This document shows positions 21,939 through 32,384 of a stretch of 64,000 nt of DNA, one piece after another. Position 1 is the first letter of the stretch. Each line of letters begins with the position of its first letter. This stretch comes from Aggregatibacter segnis ATCC 33393. GTDB taxonomy: Bacteria; Pseudomonadota; Gammaproteobacteria; Enterobacterales; Pasteurellaceae. The stretch lies in contig NZ_GL622200.1 of assembly GCF_000185305.1 (NCBI RefSeq), forward strand, positions 993,703 to 1,057,702, read 5' to 3'. The position numbers were made by a program, and so were the translations under genes. The notes under the pieces were generated by a model. The model saw only the letters and a list, made by a program, of their open reading frames with translations, did no database searches and was not told where the DNA came from.

Positions 21939-22205
21939 ATGACTTCGGCAGAACTTTTCGGTGAAGGAATTAATCTGATGTTTTCAGGGATGGGTTTTGT
22001 ATTGGTCTTTTTGCTCATTTTAATCTGGGCAATCGGACTCATGTCAAAGCTGATAAACAAATATTTTCCTGAGCCTCACCCCTCACCAAAAACGCCTTCA
22101 AATGCCACCGCACTTTCTGCGGCACCTACTGACGATTTTGAGCGTTTGCGCCCTGTAATTGCAGCGGCTATCGCGCACCATCGCCGTACCCAACAGTTCA
22201 AATAA
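21939..22205 (+). CDS. oadG: Oxaloacetate decarboxylase gamma subunit
   Basis: OadG is the small subunit that assembles the sodium-pumping oxaloacetate decarboxylase and helps protonate or bind metal for the reaction. The 88-residue protein has one N-terminal membrane helix (about 15-35), a proline-rich linker ([11 protein letters not shown]) and a conserved cytoplasmic tail ending [21 protein letters not shown] precedes the start. It is the first gene of oadGAB, and oadA begins 16 bases after its stop. An uptake signal at 22107-22115 is read in frame as NATALSA. Confidence 0.9.
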   Translation: MTSAELFGEGINLMFSGMGFVLVFLLILIWAIGLMSKLINKYFPEPHPSPKTPSNATALSAAPTDDFERLRPVIAAAIAHHRRTQQFK

Positions 22206-22221
22206 AAATAAGGATTTTACT

Positions 22222-24018
22222 ATGACTAAAAAAATTAAAATGACCGAACTGGTACTTCGTGATGCTCACCAATCGCTTTTCGCGACCCGTTTACGTCTCG
22301 ATGACATGTTGCCGATCGCTCAAGAATTAGACAATATCGGCTATTGGTCGTTAGAAGCTTGGGGTGGTGCAACCTTTGACAGTTGTATTCGTTTTTTGGG
22401 TGAAGATCCGTGGGTGCGTTTGCGTGAATTGAAAAAAGCCTGTCCGAAAACCCCGTTACAAATGCTGTTGCGCGGTCAAAATCTGCTCGGTTATCGCCAC
22501 TACGCCGACGACGTAGTAGAACGTTTTGTCGAACGTTGTGTAGCAAACGGTATGGACGTGTTCCGCGTATTTGATGCGCTCAACGATCCACGTAACATGA
22601 AAGCGGCGTTGCAAGCCGTGCGTAAATTCGGCGCTCATGCACAAGGGACATTAAGTTATACCACCAGCCCGGTACATACCATGCAAACTTGGCTTGATAC
22701 CACCGAACAATTATTGGAAATCGGTATCGACAGCTTGGTGATTAAAGATATGTCAGGTATTTTGAATCCGATGGCGGCGGCAGACCTAGTGCGCGAAATC
22801 AAAAAACGTTTCGATGTCGAATTGCATTTACATTGCCACTCCACTACCGGCATGGCAGAAATGGCACTGTTAAAAGCCATTGAAGCAGGCGTAGATGGGA
22901 TTGATACTGCAATTTCCTCTATGTCCGGCACCTACGGCCACCCGGCAACAGAATCCATGGTGGCAACCTTACAAGGCACCGAATATGACACCGGCTTGGA
23001 TATTCCGCGCTTGGAAAAAATCGCTGCCTATTTCCGTAATGTGCGTAAAAAATATGCCAAATTTGAGGGGCAGCTACGTGGCGTAGATAGCCGTATTTTA
23101 GTGGCACAAGTGCCGGGCGGCATGCTTACCAATTTGGAAAATCAATTAAAACAACAAAATGCTTCCGATAAATTGGATTTGGTTTTAGAAGAAATTCCAC
23201 GCGTACGTAAAGACTTGGGTTACATTCCGCTTGTTACCCCAACCTCTCAAATTGTAGGGACACAATCGGTCATTAACGTGTTGACAGGCGAACGCTACAA
23301 AACCATCGCGAAAGAGACTGCCGGTATTTTAAAAGGTGAATATGGTAAAACGCCTGCACCGGTAGATAGCGCATTACAAGCTCGCGTATTAGAGGGTGCA
23401 GCTCCGGTGACTGACCGTCCGGCCGATCACATTGCGCCTGAAATCGCGAAAATTGAAGCTGAAGTTGCCGAACAAGCCAAAGTGAAAGGGGTTAAATTAG
23501 CAGACAACGCTGTAGACGATGCTTTAATTGTGGCGCTGTTCCCACAAATCGCATGGAAATTCTTAGAAAACCGCAACAACCCGGCAGCCTTTGAACCAGC
23601 GCCAACAGGTAATGAAAGTGCGGTGGAAAATAAACCTGTTTCTAAAGCAGCACCTGCAGCATCCGGCTCCGCCGTTTATACTGTGGAATTGGAAGGCAAA
23701 GCCTTTGTGGTGAAAGTCAGTGAAGGCGGCGACATTTCACACGTAGCCACAACCACACCACAAGCGGCGCCACAAGCCACACCGGCACCAGCGCCAACCA
23801 GTGGTGGCACACCGGTAACGGCGCCAATGGCGGGTAACATTTGGAAAGTGGTGGCAACAGAAGGTCAAACTGTCGCGGCAGGTGATGTGTTATTCATTCT
23901 TGAAGCCATGAAAATGGAAACCGAAGTCAAAGCGGCACAAGCCGGTACCGTGCGTGGTATTTGTGTCAAAACCGGCGATGCCGTCGCGGTGGGTGATACC
24001 GTTATGAACCTCGTCTAA
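22222..24018 (+). CDS. oadA: Oxaloacetate decarboxylase alpha subunit (biotin carboxyltransferase)
   Basis: OadA moves the carboxyl group of oxaloacetate to its own biotin, forming pyruvate. The 598-residue protein has a TIM-barrel carboxyltransferase domain (about 1-270) beginning [17 protein letters not shown], with metal-site histidines in [21 protein letters not shown] helical domain follows (to about 470), then an Ala/Pro-rich linker. The C-terminal biotinyl domain has the acceptor lysine in EAMKMETEV. Its linker begins about residue 475 and contains an in-frame uptake signal (23616-23624, NESAVEN). The start follows AAGGA. Confidence 0.95.
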   Translation: MTKKIKMTELVLRDAHQSLFATRLRLDDMLPIAQELDNIGYWSLEAWGGATFDSCIRFLGEDPWVRLRELKKACPKTPLQMLLRGQNLLGYRHYADDVVERFVERCVANGMDVFRVFDALNDPRNMKAALQAVRKFGAHAQGTLSYTTSPVHTMQTWLDTTEQLLEIGIDSLVIKDMSGILNPMAAADLVREIKKRFDVELHLHCHSTTGMAEMALLKAIEAGVDGIDTAISSMSGTYGHPATESMVATLQGTEYDTGLDIPRLEKIAAYFRNVRKKYAKFEGQLRGVDSRILVAQVPGGMLTNLENQLKQQNASDKLDLVLEEIPRVRKDLGYIPLVTPTSQIVGTQSVINVLTGERYKTIAKETAGILKGEYGKTPAPVDSALQARVLEGAAPVTDRPADHIAPEIAKIEAEVAEQAKVKGVKLADNAVDDALIVALFPQIAWKFLENRNNPAAFEPAPTGNESAVENKPVSKAAPAASGSAVYTVELEGKAFVVKVSEGGDISHVATTTPQAAPQATPAPAPTSGGTPVTAPMAGNIWKVVATEGQTVAAGDVLFILEAMKMETEVKAAQAGTVRGICVKTGDAVAVGDTVMNLV

Positions 24019-24028
24019 GGAGTTACCT

Positions 24029-25333
24029 ATGGATAGCATTATTGCATTAATTCAGGGTATGGGGCTTTTCCATTTGCAATGGGGGCAAGCGGTGATGATC
24101 GCTATCAGCCTGCTCCTGTTGTGGCTTGCCATCGCACGCAAGTTTGAGCCATTGCTATTATTGCCTATCGGCTTTGGTGGATTGTTATCAAACATTCCCG
24201 AAGCCGGGCTTGCCATGACGGCATTAGAGAATTTGCTTCATCTTGGCTCACCGGAGCAAATTGCCGTCATTGCCGCGAAATTAGGCGTCGCCGCTGATCC
24301 GGCACTCATTAAAACTGCACTTGCGACAGCGTCCGGCTCTACCGTAAATCAACTGGAAGCCTTGTCAATGGACATGGGATACAGCGCCGGGATCTTGGCG
24401 TTGTTCTATAAAGTGGCTATCGGTTATGGCATTGCGCCGTTAGTGATTTTCATGGGCGTAGGCGCGATGACAGACTTCGGCCCGTTATTGGCAAATCCGA
24501 AAACGTTGCTGCTTGGTGCTGCGGCACAGTTCGGTATTTTCGCCACCGTACTCGGTGCTTTGGCATTGAACTATTTCGGTATTATTGAATTCACGCTCCC
24601 ACAAGCCGCGTCCATCGGTATTATCGGTGGTGCGGATGGCCCGACTGCGATTTACCTCACCAGCAAACTCGCACCGGAATTGCTCGGTGCCATTGCTGTA
24701 GCGGCGTATTCCTACATGGCGTTAGTGCCATTGATTCAGCCACCGATCATGAAAGCCTTAACCACGGAAGAAGAACGCAAGATCCGTATGACACAAATGC
24801 GCCATGTGAGCAATCGTGAAAAAGTCTTGTTCCCGGTGATTTTGCTGTTGCTCGTGGGTTTACTTTTACCGGATGCCGCCCCATTGCTCGGGATGTTCTG
24901 CTTCGGTAACCTCATGCGCGTCAGCGGTGTGGTAGAACGGTTAAGCGATACCACGCAAAATGCTTTGATTAACATCGTCACCATCGTGCTTGGCTTATCA
25001 GTGGGATCTAAACTCATCGCCGACAAATTCCTACAACCGCAAACCTTGGGCATTTTAATTCTTGGCGTGATTGCTTTCGGGATCGGTACCGGCAGCGGTG
25101 TATTAATGGCGAAATTGATGAACAAATTCAGCAAAAACAAAATTAACCCTCTCATCGGCTCTGCCGGTGTGTCTGCCGTACCAATGGCTGCACGGGTTTC
25201 TAACAAAATCGGTCTGGAAGCAGACAACCAAAACTTCCTACTCATGCATGCCATGGGGCCGAACGTTGCCGGTGTGATTGGTTCCGCCATCGCCGCCGGG
25301 GTGATGCTGAAATATGTGGGTGCCATGATGTAG
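24029..25333 (+). CDS. oadB: Oxaloacetate decarboxylase beta subunit, sodium pump
   Basis: OadB decarboxylates carboxybiotin and couples the energy to export of Na+. The 434-residue membrane protein has about nine to eleven hydrophobic segments. The conserved aspartate region [17 protein letters not shown] (residues about 200-216) is the Na+/proton site of the family. [19 protein letters not shown] and [18 protein letters not shown] near the end are further signatures. OadGAB lets the cell pump sodium from citrate- or malate-derived oxaloacetate under anaerobiosis, alongside hydrogenase-2. A terminator follows. Confidence 0.95.
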   Translation: MDSIIALIQGMGLFHLQWGQAVMIAISLLLLWLAIARKFEPLLLLPIGFGGLLSNIPEAGLAMTALENLLHLGSPEQIAVIAAKLGVAADPALIKTALATASGSTVNQLEALSMDMGYSAGILALFYKVAIGYGIAPLVIFMGVGAMTDFGPLLANPKTLLLGAAAQFGIFATVLGALALNYFGIIEFTLPQAASIGIIGGADGPTAIYLTSKLAPELLGAIAVAAYSYMALVPLIQPPIMKALTTEEERKIRMTQMRHVSNREKVLFPVILLLLVGLLLPDAAPLLGMFCFGNLMRVSGVVERLSDTTQNALINIVTIVLGLSVGSKLIADKFLQPQTLGILILGVIAFGIGTGSGVLMAKLMNKFSKNKINPLIGSAGVSAVPMAARVSNKIGLEADNQNFLLMHAMGPNVAGVIGSAIAAGVMLKYVGAMM

Positions 25334-25380
25334 CTTAAAAAACACGGTGAAAAAGCACCGCACTTTTATTCATTTCAAAT

Positions 25381-25416
25381 AAAAAAGCACGCGATTCCGA
25401 AACGTGCTTTTTTCTT
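25381..25416 (+). terminator. Intrinsic terminator of oadGAB
   Basis: AAAAAAGCACG (25381-25391) pairs with CGTGCTTTTTT (25403-25413), followed by further T residues. Confidence 0.9.
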
Positions 25417-25462
25417 TCTCTTCAATTCATTGCAAAAAACAACCGCACTTTTGCACACTCTC

Positions 25463-25518
25463 TTGTAAATTTCTTTATTAACGCGCTATATTTTTACATA
25501 CTAGTGTAGTAGTATATT
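25463..25518 (+). promoter_or_regulatory. ydfG-trpBA promoter with TrpR-like operator
   Basis: ATACTAGTGTAGTAGTAT (25498-25515) is a near-palindrome with the CTAG and TAGTA features of TrpR sites, comparable to the one at 9126-9145. It overlaps or follows two possible -10 boxes (TATATT at 25487-25492 with TTGTAA at 25463-25468, 18-base spacing; or TATATT at 25513-25518). An uptake signal follows at 25531-25539. Position and symmetry suggest repression by tryptophan-bound TrpR. The exact promoter is uncertain. Confidence 0.65.
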
Positions 25519-25594
25519 GTTCATCATAAAAAGTGCGGTCATTTTTCTAAATGAATTTTTCCGTACTCCAATTCCACAACAAGGAGAAATAAAC

Positions 25595-26350
25595 ATGACA
25601 AAAATTGCATTAGTGACAGGCGCCACCGCCGGTTTTGGAAACGCCATTTGTCGCACATTATTGAATTCGGGCTATTTAGTGATTGGTACAGGAAGAAGAC
25701 AAGAACGTTTAGCGCAATTAGAACAAGAATACGGCAGCCAATTCTTTCCTCTTGCATTCGATATTTCGGATCGTCAAGCGACTGAAAATGCATTCAAAAC
25801 GCTGCCGACAGAATTACAAGCCATCGATTTATTAGTGAATAACGCAGGCCTTGCCCTTGGCTTAGAAAGCGCAGATAAAGCCGATTTAGATGACTGGGAA
25901 AAAATGATCGATACCAATGTGAAAGGTTTGGTCACCGTAACCCGCTTAGTTTTGCCGCAAATGGTGGCGCGTAATCAAGGGTATATCATTAATTTAGGCT
26001 CAATTGCCGGCAATTATGCCTATCCGGGTGGCAACGTTTACGGCGGCACAAAAGCCTTCGTGAAACAATTCAGTTTAAACCTCCGCGCAGATTTGGCCGG
26101 CACCAATGTGCGTGTTTCCAATGTAGAACCGGGATTATGTGGCGGTACGGAATTTTCTAACGTACGTTTTAAAGGCGATGACGCCCGCGCAGATAAAGTA
26201 TATGAAAACGTGCAATATGTCACTGCACAGGATATCGCCAATATCGTTTTATGGCTCAATCAACAACCGGAACACGTGAATATTAATCGAATTGAAGTGA
26301 TGCCGACGGCGCAAACTTTCGCGCCATTAAATGTGGCAAGAAATGGCTAA
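25595..26350 (+). CDS. ydfG: Short-chain dehydrogenase, YdfG-like 3-hydroxy acid dehydrogenase
   Basis: The 251-residue SDR has the cofactor motif TGATAGFG (8-15), NNAG near residue 86, and the catalytic Ser-Tyr-Lys set in [23 protein letters not shown]. The basic residues GRRQER after the second strand favour NADP. E. coli YdfG oxidises L-serine and L-allo-threonine at the beta position; similarity along the whole length supports the same family. The start follows AAGGAG. It is the first gene of a likely operon with trpB and trpA, behind a TrpR-like operator. The link to serine, a substrate of TrpB, is suggestive but unproven. Confidence 0.88.
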   Translation: MTKIALVTGATAGFGNAICRTLLNSGYLVIGTGRRQERLAQLEQEYGSQFFPLAFDISDRQATENAFKTLPTELQAIDLLVNNAGLALGLESADKADLDDWEKMIDTNVKGLVTVTRLVLPQMVARNQGYIINLGSIAGNYAYPGGNVYGGTKAFVKQFSLNLRADLAGTNVRVSNVEPGLCGGTEFSNVRFKGDDARADKVYENVQYVTAQDIANIVLWLNQQPEHVNINRIEVMPTAQTFAPLNVARNG

Positions 26351-26366
26351 CAAAAAAGGAAACTAC

Positions 26367-27566
26367 ATGTCAGACACGATTTTAAACCCTTATTTTGGGC
26401 AGTTTGGCGGAATGTATATGCCGGAAATTTTAGTGCCTGTGCTTCAACAATTAGAAAAAGCATTTGTTGAAGCGCAACATGACCCAGAATTTCAACGTGA
26501 ATTTCAGGATCTCCTGAAAAATTATGCCGGCAGACCGACCGCACTTACACTTTGCCGTAACTTAACCAAAGGCACGAAAGCCAAAATTTATTTAAAACGA
26601 GAAGATTTGCTCCACGGCGGTGCCCACAAAACCAACCAAGTTTTAGGTCAGATTTTATTAGCAAAACGCATGGGGAAAACCCGCATTATCGCGGAAACCG
26701 GCGCAGGTCAACACGGTGTCGCGACAGCCCTTGCTTGTGCCATGTTGGATATGCCTTGCCGCATTTACATGGGTGCCAAAGACGTAGAACGCCAATCACC
26801 GAATGTATTCCGTATGCGCTTAATGGGGGCTGAAGTGGTGCCGGTGCAAAAAGGCTCTTGCTCCTTAAAAGATGCATGCTGTGAAGCCATGCGTGATTGG
26901 TCGGCAAACTATGAAACAACCCATTATTTATTGGGTACAGCAGCAGGCCCTCACCCTTTCCCAACCATTGTACGCGAATTCCAAAAAATGATTGGCGAAG
27001 AAACCAAACGTCAAATCTTAGAAAAAGAAGGCCGTTTACCGGATGCGGTGATTGCAGCGGTAGGTGGCGGTTCAAATGCAATCGGTATGTTTACGGATTT
27101 CATTGATGAACCGAATGTGCGTTTAATTGGCGTAGAACCTGCCGGCCATGGCATTGAAACAGGTGAACATGGGGCTCCATTAGGCCATGCAAAAGTGGGT
27201 ATTTATTTCGGGATGAAATCACCGCTCATGCAAACAGAAGACGGCCAAGTGGAAGAATCCTACTCCATTTCTGCCGGGTTGGACTTCCCTTCTGTCGGCC
27301 CGCAACACGCCTATTTGCAAAGCATTGGTCGCGCGGAATACCCGAGCATTACCGATGATGAAGCCTTAAATGCGTTCCAAGCATTGGCAAAACATGAAGG
27401 CATTATTCCTGCATTAGAAAGTTCTCATGCACTGGCGCAGGCATTAAAAATGATTCATCAGGAACCGAATAAAGCACAAATTTTGGTAGTGAATTTATCC
27501 GGTCGTGGCGATAAAGACATTTTTACCGTAGATAAAATTTTAAATGAAAAAGGAATGCAATTATGA
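26367..27566 (+). CDS. trpB: Tryptophan synthase beta chain
   Basis: TrpB condenses indole with L-serine using pyridoxal phosphate. The 399-residue protein has the PLP lysine in GGAHKTNQV, the COMM-type loop ETGAGQHG with the catalytic glutamate, the phosphate-binding [10 protein letters not shown], and the C-terminal NLSGRGDKD. The start follows AAGGAAA, 16 bases after the ydfG stop. Its TGA overlaps the trpA start (ATGA), coupling the two subunits. An in-frame uptake signal (26538-26546) encodes TAL. Confidence 0.97.
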   Translation: MSDTILNPYFGQFGGMYMPEILVPVLQQLEKAFVEAQHDPEFQREFQDLLKNYAGRPTALTLCRNLTKGTKAKIYLKREDLLHGGAHKTNQVLGQILLAKRMGKTRIIAETGAGQHGVATALACAMLDMPCRIYMGAKDVERQSPNVFRMRLMGAEVVPVQKGSCSLKDACCEAMRDWSANYETTHYLLGTAAGPHPFPTIVREFQKMIGEETKRQILEKEGRLPDAVIAAVGGGSNAIGMFTDFIDEPNVRLIGVEPAGHGIETGEHGAPLGHAKVGIYFGMKSPLMQTEDGQVEESYSISAGLDFPSVGPQHAYLQSIGRAEYPSITDDEALNAFQALAKHEGIIPALESSHALAQALKMIHQEPNKAQILVVNLSGRGDKDIFTVDKILNEKGMQL

Positions 27567-28369
27567 GCCGTTTTGAAACCACATTTGCCCAATTAAGCGC
27601 GAAAAATGAAGGCGCATTCGTTCCTTTCGTTACCTTATGCGATCCGACATTTGACCGCTCTTTTGAAATTATTTGTACCCTCGTCGATAACGGCGCAGAC
27701 GCATTGGAATTGGGTTTTCCCTTTTCTGATCCGTTATTGGACGGTCCTGTTATTCAAGCCGCCAATAATCGCGCCCTCAACGCTGGTCACAGTACAGAAG
27801 ATAGTTTTAAATTGCTTGCCAAAGTGCGGTCAAAATACCCTGAGATTCCCATCAGCCTATTACTTTGCGCGAATTTAATTTTTGCCAAAGGCTTGGATAA
27901 TTTTTATCAACGTTGTGCGGAAGTCAGTGTGGATGCCGTTTTAGTGGCGGATATTCCATTATTGGCAAAAGAAGACTATGTAAAAACAGCCAAAAAACAC
28001 GGTGTTCAGCCAGTCTTTATTTGTCCGCCGAATGCGGATCAAAAAACGATTCAAGGTGTGGCTGAAAGCAGTGAAGGTTATACGTATTTGGTCTCGCGTG
28101 CTGGCGTGACCAGCGCAGAAAACCAAGTTCATGCGGCTAACTTAGACACCCTTGTAGAGCAACTTAAGGCTCGCCATGCTCCGCCTATTCTACAAGGTTT
28201 CGGCATTGCTCAACCGGCGCAAGTAAAAGAAGCACTTCAACTTGGCGCAGCCGGCGCGATTTCCGGTTCGGCAACCGTAAAAATCATTGAGCGAAATTTA
28301 GAAAATCACGCCCAATGTTTAACGGAACTCGCTGAGTTTGTTCGCAACATGAAAGCCGCTACGAAATAA
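27563..28369 (+). CDS. trpA: Tryptophan synthase alpha chain
   Basis: TrpA cleaves indole-3-glycerol phosphate and channels indole to TrpB. The 268-residue TIM barrel has the catalytic glutamate and aspartate in [19 protein letters not shown]. The active-site loop [12 protein letters not shown] and the phosphate-binding GFGIAQPAQ and [10 protein letters not shown] are intact. It overlaps trpB by four bases. Uptake signals lie inside (27822-27830, read KVRS) and after the gene (28381-28389). No clear hairpin terminator is seen in the first bases after the stop. Confidence 0.96.
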   Translation: MSRFETTFAQLSAKNEGAFVPFVTLCDPTFDRSFEIICTLVDNGADALELGFPFSDPLLDGPVIQAANNRALNAGHSTEDSFKLLAKVRSKYPEIPISLLLCANLIFAKGLDNFYQRCAEVSVDAVLVADIPLLAKEDYVKTAKKHGVQPVFICPPNADQKTIQGVAESSEGYTYLVSRAGVTSAENQVHAANLDTLVEQLKARHAPPILQGFGIAQPAQVKEALQLGAAGAISGSATVKIIERNLENHAQCLTELAEFVRNMKAATK

Positions 28370-28464
28370 CGGAAAAAATGACCGCACTTTTAATGTATAA
28401 ATCGTAACCAATTATGTATAAAGGCTTTTCTTAGAATCCCACAAATAGCAAGGACTTTTTCCTA

Positions 28465-28503
28465 AAATGTGATCTCGATCTAATTTTATTTTAAGCGTAT
28501 AAT
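28465..28503 (+). promoter_or_regulatory. pykA promoter with a strong CRP-like site
   Basis: The 22 bases at 28465-28486 begin AAATGTGATCT and match the palindromic CRP consensus at 19 positions. The -10 box TATAAT is at 28498-28503. The site centre falls about 35 bases before the predicted start, on the -35 region. That spacing is unusual for activation and could mean repression or a second promoter. Confidence 0.6.
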
Positions 28504-28584
28504 GCCGACCAGTTTTTTTGTGATTAAGAAATAATCATTCACATAAAGAAAATTTTATAAGATAAACATAGATGGAGAATGTTA

Positions 28585-30024
28585 ATGTCCAGAAAATTAA
28601 GAAGAACAAAAATTGTATGTACCATGGGTCCAACCACTGACCGCGGTAACAATTTAGAAAAAATTATTGCCGCCGGTGCAAACGTAGTACGTATGAATTT
28701 TTCTCACGGTACACCGGAAGATCATATTGGTCGTGCAGAACGTGTTCGTGAAATCGCAAAAAGACTAGGCAAAACTGTTGCGATTTTAGGTGACTTGCAA
28801 GGTCCTAAAATTCGTGTATCTACATTCAAAGATGGCAAAATTTTCTTAAATGTCGGTGATAAATTTATCTTAGATGCAGAATTACCGAAAGGTGAAGGTA
28901 CACAAGAAGCTGTTGGATTAGATTACAAAACTTTACCGCAAGATGTGGTTCCAGGCGATATCCTCTTATTGGATGACGGTCGCGTTCAATTAAAAGTGTT
29001 ATCTACCGAAAACGCAAAAGTCTTCACGGAAGTTACCGTTGGTGGCCCATTATCAAATAACAAAGGGATCAACAAATTGGGCGGTGGCTTGTCTGCTGAT
29101 GCATTAACTGAGAAAGATAAAGCTGACATCATTACCGCTGCACGTATCGGTGTAGATTACCTTGCAGTATCTTTCCCACGCTCCAGTGCAGATTTGAACT
29201 ATGCTCGTCAATTAGCGAAAGATGCCGGTTTAGATGCCAAAATCGTTGCTAAAGTCGAACGTGCTGAAACCGTAGAATCTAACGAAGCGATGGACGATAT
29301 CATTTTAGCTGCTGATGTCATCATGGTTGCCCGTGGTGACCTCGGTGTTGAAATCGGTGATCCGGAATTAGTCGCAGTGCAAAAGAAATTAATTCGTCGT
29401 TCCCGTCAATTAAACCGTGTGGTAATTACTGCAACACAAATGATGGAATCCATGATCAGCAACCCTATGCCAACCCGTGCGGAAGTCATGGACGTGGCGA
29501 ATGCGGTATTGGATGGTACTGATGCGGTCATGCTGTCTGCAGAAACTGCTGCAGGTCAATACCCGGCTGAAACGGTTGCGACAATGGCAAAAGTTTGTTT
29601 AGGCGCAGAAAAAATGCCAGGTGCAAGCGTTTCTCATCACCGTATGAATGTTGAATTTGACGACATCGAAGAAACTATTGCTATGTCAACCATGTTTGCA
29701 GCTAACCATATGAAAGGCGTAAGCGCCATTATTGCGATGAGTAGCAGTGGCCGTACACCGCTATTAATGTCCCGTATTAGTTCCGGTTTACCGATTTTTG
29801 CCTTATCCCGTAACCAAAAAACATTAAACTTGTGCGCATTATATCGCGGTGTAACACCGGTCTTTTACAATGATGTTAGCCGTACCATGGAAGGTGCTCA
29901 AAAAGCAATTAGCGTGCTAAAAGACAAAGGTTTCTTAATGGCCGGTGATATCGTGTTATTAACTCAAGGGGCTGAATTTAGCGAAAGTGGTACAAACACT
30001 TGCCGTATTCTGACCGTTGAATAA
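28585..30024 (+). CDS. pykA: Pyruvate kinase, type II
   Basis: PykA makes pyruvate and ATP from phosphoenolpyruvate and ADP at the end of glycolysis. The 479-residue protein has the A-domain motifs [40 protein letters not shown] and TATQMMESM. The B domain is about 70-170 and the C-terminal regulatory domain follows residue about 350. Length and sequence fit the PykA (AMP-activated) type rather than PykF. Two ATGs are in frame; 28585 is preferred because GGAGA precedes it at proper spacing, while 28579 is too close. Confidence 0.95.
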   Translation: MSRKLRRTKIVCTMGPTTDRGNNLEKIIAAGANVVRMNFSHGTPEDHIGRAERVREIAKRLGKTVAILGDLQGPKIRVSTFKDGKIFLNVGDKFILDAELPKGEGTQEAVGLDYKTLPQDVVPGDILLLDDGRVQLKVLSTENAKVFTEVTVGGPLSNNKGINKLGGGLSADALTEKDKADIITAARIGVDYLAVSFPRSSADLNYARQLAKDAGLDAKIVAKVERAETVESNEAMDDIILAADVIMVARGDLGVEIGDPELVAVQKKLIRRSRQLNRVVITATQMMESMISNPMPTRAEVMDVANAVLDGTDAVMLSAETAAGQYPAETVATMAKVCLGAEKMPGASVSHHRMNVEFDDIEETIAMSTMFAANHMKGVSAIIAMSSSGRTPLLMSRISSGLPIFALSRNQKTLNLCALYRGVTPVFYNDVSRTMEGAQKAISVLKDKGFLMAGDIVLLTQGAEFSESGTNTCRILTVE

Positions 30025-30039
30025 TTGATTGTATAAAAC

Positions 30040-30075
30040 AAAAGGCTTAGAAACATTTCTAAGCCTTTTTTATAT
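30040..30075 (+). terminator. Intrinsic terminator after pykA
   Basis: AAAAGGCTTAGAAA (30040-30053) pairs with TTTCTAAGCCTTTT (30056-30069), followed by TTTTTT. Confidence 0.92.
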
Positions 30076-30156
30076 CAATTATATTGTCTTTATCGTGAAG
30101 AAAATATTAACTCACTAAAAATATCTTATTTCCTGACCGCACTTTATTCTACGGCA

Positions 30157-30885
30157 TTAAGCAACCAACTCGGTTTTCATATAAGTTAAACGATCTACGT
30201 TAGTAATAAAACGACTTAAGTCTTGCTCTTCCGGTTTGTGAACATAAGAAACCTCGCCCAATAACGGGGCATCAATTTTTTGTTTCAAGGTTTCGATCAC
30301 TTCTGCGTAGTGCCCTAATCCAGGGTTAATTCGATTAGCAACCCACCCCAATAACGGCAATCCTTTATCAATAATCGATTGCACTGTTAATAAAGCATGG
30401 TTGATACAACCTTCTTTAATACCTACCACAACAACAACCGGCATATGATGTTCAGCAACCCAATCGGCAAAACTGTAATCTTTATTGATCGGTGTTAACC
30501 ACCCAAAAGAACCTTCAACAACAACTGATTGATATTTATCACGTAAATGAGCCAAGTCTTTATTTAATTTTTCAATATGAACCCGCTTACTGTCCTCTGT
30601 TAAGATAGGTATCGTGTGTAAAAATGTATAGCTATTCACTTCTTCATAACTAACTTTTTCTTCTGTACTCGCCATTAACGTTAATACATCAGGATTATCT
30701 TTCGTGTCATAGTCGCTATTTTCAGATAAATTATGTGGCGGATAAATCATTTCATCCTGACCAAATGCAATAGGTTTATAGCCGACAACCTGCACACCCG
30801 CTTTTTGTAAGGCCTGAATAATTGCCCGACTTACCACAGTTTTCCCTACATTTGTGTCAGTTCCGGTGACAAAAAAACTACTCAT
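30157..30885 (-). CDS. bioD: Dethiobiotin synthetase homologue
   Basis: BioD closes the ureido ring of dethiobiotin from diaminopelargonate, CO2 and ATP. The 242-residue protein has the P-loop GTDTNVGKT (8-16), the lysine of the YKPIAFG motif, the VVVEGSFGW switch region and the WVANRINP nucleotide site. ATG 30885 follows AAGGGG; the frame is open six codons upstream. No other biotin genes are nearby. The neighbour upstream on the same strand is an Mlc-like regulator, the same pairing as ynfK (bioD2) and mlc in E. coli. A promoter (TTGTTT, 18 bases, TATAAA) may lie in the intervening 103 bases. Confidence 0.85.
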   Translation of the reverse strand: MSSFFVTGTDTNVGKTVVSRAIIQALQKAGVQVVGYKPIAFGQDEMIYPPHNLSENSDYDTKDNPDVLTLMASTEEKVSYEEVNSYTFLHTIPILTEDSKRVHIEKLNKDLAHLRDKYQSVVVEGSFGWLTPINKDYSFADWVAEHHMPVVVVVGIKEGCINHALLTVQSIIDKGLPLLGWVANRINPGLGHYAEVIETLKQKIDAPLLGEVSYVHKPEEQDLSRFITNVDRLTYMKTELVA

Positions 30886-30988
30886 TAATATCCCCTTTTT
30901 CATATGATTTTCAGAATTCTAAGAGAATTTATAATGAGTAGTATTGAGCTAAAACAAATTTGCTGAATTTATTTACAATTTATTCCTA

Positions 30989-32188
30989 TTATTCCAAACT
31001 GGTTAATAAAGCTCCGTCATAAATTCCTTGCTTAATTGCGGCAGCAGCGACGACCGGACTATTCCATTCATATTTACCCATCACAACTTCTGCAACCTTT
31101 CCATGAGGAAAATAGGTAGCTAGTTTTTGATTGAGTTCTTCAAGTAAAACATCTTTAACAATTAACATACTAGAGTTGAGCATGATCTTCTCTGCAGAGA
31201 AAATATGAAGGAGATTCATCAAAATATAGGCTAAACAATCCGTTAAATGATCCAAAATTCGTAATGCCGTCTTCTCTTGTTGGATAATATTTCTACACAA
31301 GAACTTAATTTTTTCAGCATTTATGGAAAAATGATTATTCGGATACAGCAAATCAATGAGCTGAATAATTGCCCGATGGGTAATCTGATGTTGTACTTGA
31401 TAACGCTCTACTTCCGGTAAATCACGATTAATTAGCGCTTGTAACTCATTTAATCGAGGAACGACTAAGTGATTAATATTAATTCGCTCATGCTCTCGAT
31501 TAAATAAAATATTCCCTTCTGACAATACGTTAAAATTAACCTCATCATCTAATTGGATAAACAAAGCATCATCACAATTAATTGCATTACCTAAAGTCGA
31601 TTCAGCTAATAACCAAGTCTTAAAATACTCTGAAATTAAAATTGGAACATCAAAATAAGGCAAAAATAACGTTCTAAGATTTAATTGATTAAATCTCTGA
31701 CTTCCTAGTTTTATTAGGTTTCCGTCTTTATCCAATTCCCCACCGACAGTGACTGAAAATGTAATTAAATTTGATAATTCTTTTGTTTTATTAAGGAATT
31801 GTTCAATGCTACTGACTAAAAACTCATCGAGCGTTGACAATTTATTTGTTGATAGTGGAAAAATCTTTTGTTTAACAATAACACCGTTAAGCTCACTAAG
31901 TGTGATTTCAAAACGATCTTCCATCAATGTGGCACATAAGGACTGCCAATAGATTGGAGAGACACATAATGCGGTTGCCGGTCGTCCACGATTGTCTGTA
32001 TTACGTACCATTTTTTCCATAATTAAATGCTTTTCTATGAGATCGCGAGTAAGAGAAGTAATCGTCGCGGGAGCAAATCCGGAAAGTTTTGAAAGTTCAA
32101 TACGGGAAATTTCTTCAAATTGTTCAATTAAACGGTAAATTCTGCCTAATTGAATTAGGCGTGAGGGTGTTTTTTCTTCCTTATTCAT
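30989..32188 (-). CDS. ROK-family transcriptional regulator, degenerate Mlc homologue
   Basis: The 399-residue protein has an N-terminal winged helix (about 10-75, SRIELSKLSGFAPATITSLTRDL) close to E. coli Mlc. A ROK body follows, with a conserved C-terminal end ending GALLTSLE. Mlc represses PTS sugar genes and is relieved by PtsG. The ROK zinc site, in Mlc GHTQVDPYGKRCYCGNHGC, corresponds here to a stretch around NHLVVPRLNELQALIN without the cysteines. The glycine-rich sugar/ATP-fold motifs are also weakened. DNA-binding therefore looks preserved while metal and sugar sensing look lost or changed. The pairing with bioD supports orthology to mlc. Confidence 0.8.
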   Translation of the reverse strand: MNKEEKTPSRLIQLGRIYRLIEQFEEISRIELSKLSGFAPATITSLTRDLIEKHLIMEKMVRNTDNRGRPATALCVSPIYWQSLCATLMEDRFEITLSELNGVIVKQKIFPLSTNKLSTLDEFLVSSIEQFLNKTKELSNLITFSVTVGGELDKDGNLIKLGSQRFNQLNLRTLFLPYFDVPILISEYFKTWLLAESTLGNAINCDDALFIQLDDEVNFNVLSEGNILFNREHERININHLVVPRLNELQALINRDLPEVERYQVQHQITHRAIIQLIDLLYPNNHFSINAEKIKFLCRNIIQQEKTALRILDHLTDCLAYILMNLLHIFSAEKIMLNSSMLIVKDVLLEELNQKLATYFPHGKVAEVVMGKYEWNSPVVAAAAIKQGIYDGALLTSLE

Positions 32189-32384
32189 TCAATGCGTCCA
32201 TATTTATTATCATAATTAATTTGACGAACGTAGTTATACCAGTTAACTCTTTTTACTCAAGAAATTTGCTTTAAATCTGCGCCTCCTGTCACAAAAATAA
32301 AAACCACCGGATAGATTTTTGAAAATTTTCGAACTTGAGGTAAACTAACGCGGTTTCTAAAAAAGCATTAATTCTGAGGTATAT

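Noticed and set aside
24736..25326. A 196-codon open frame on the minus strand inside oadB
   Set aside because: It is antisense to a clear membrane-protein gene with strong family motifs and shows no recognisable product. Long antisense frames are a by-product of the base composition of hydrophobic codons.
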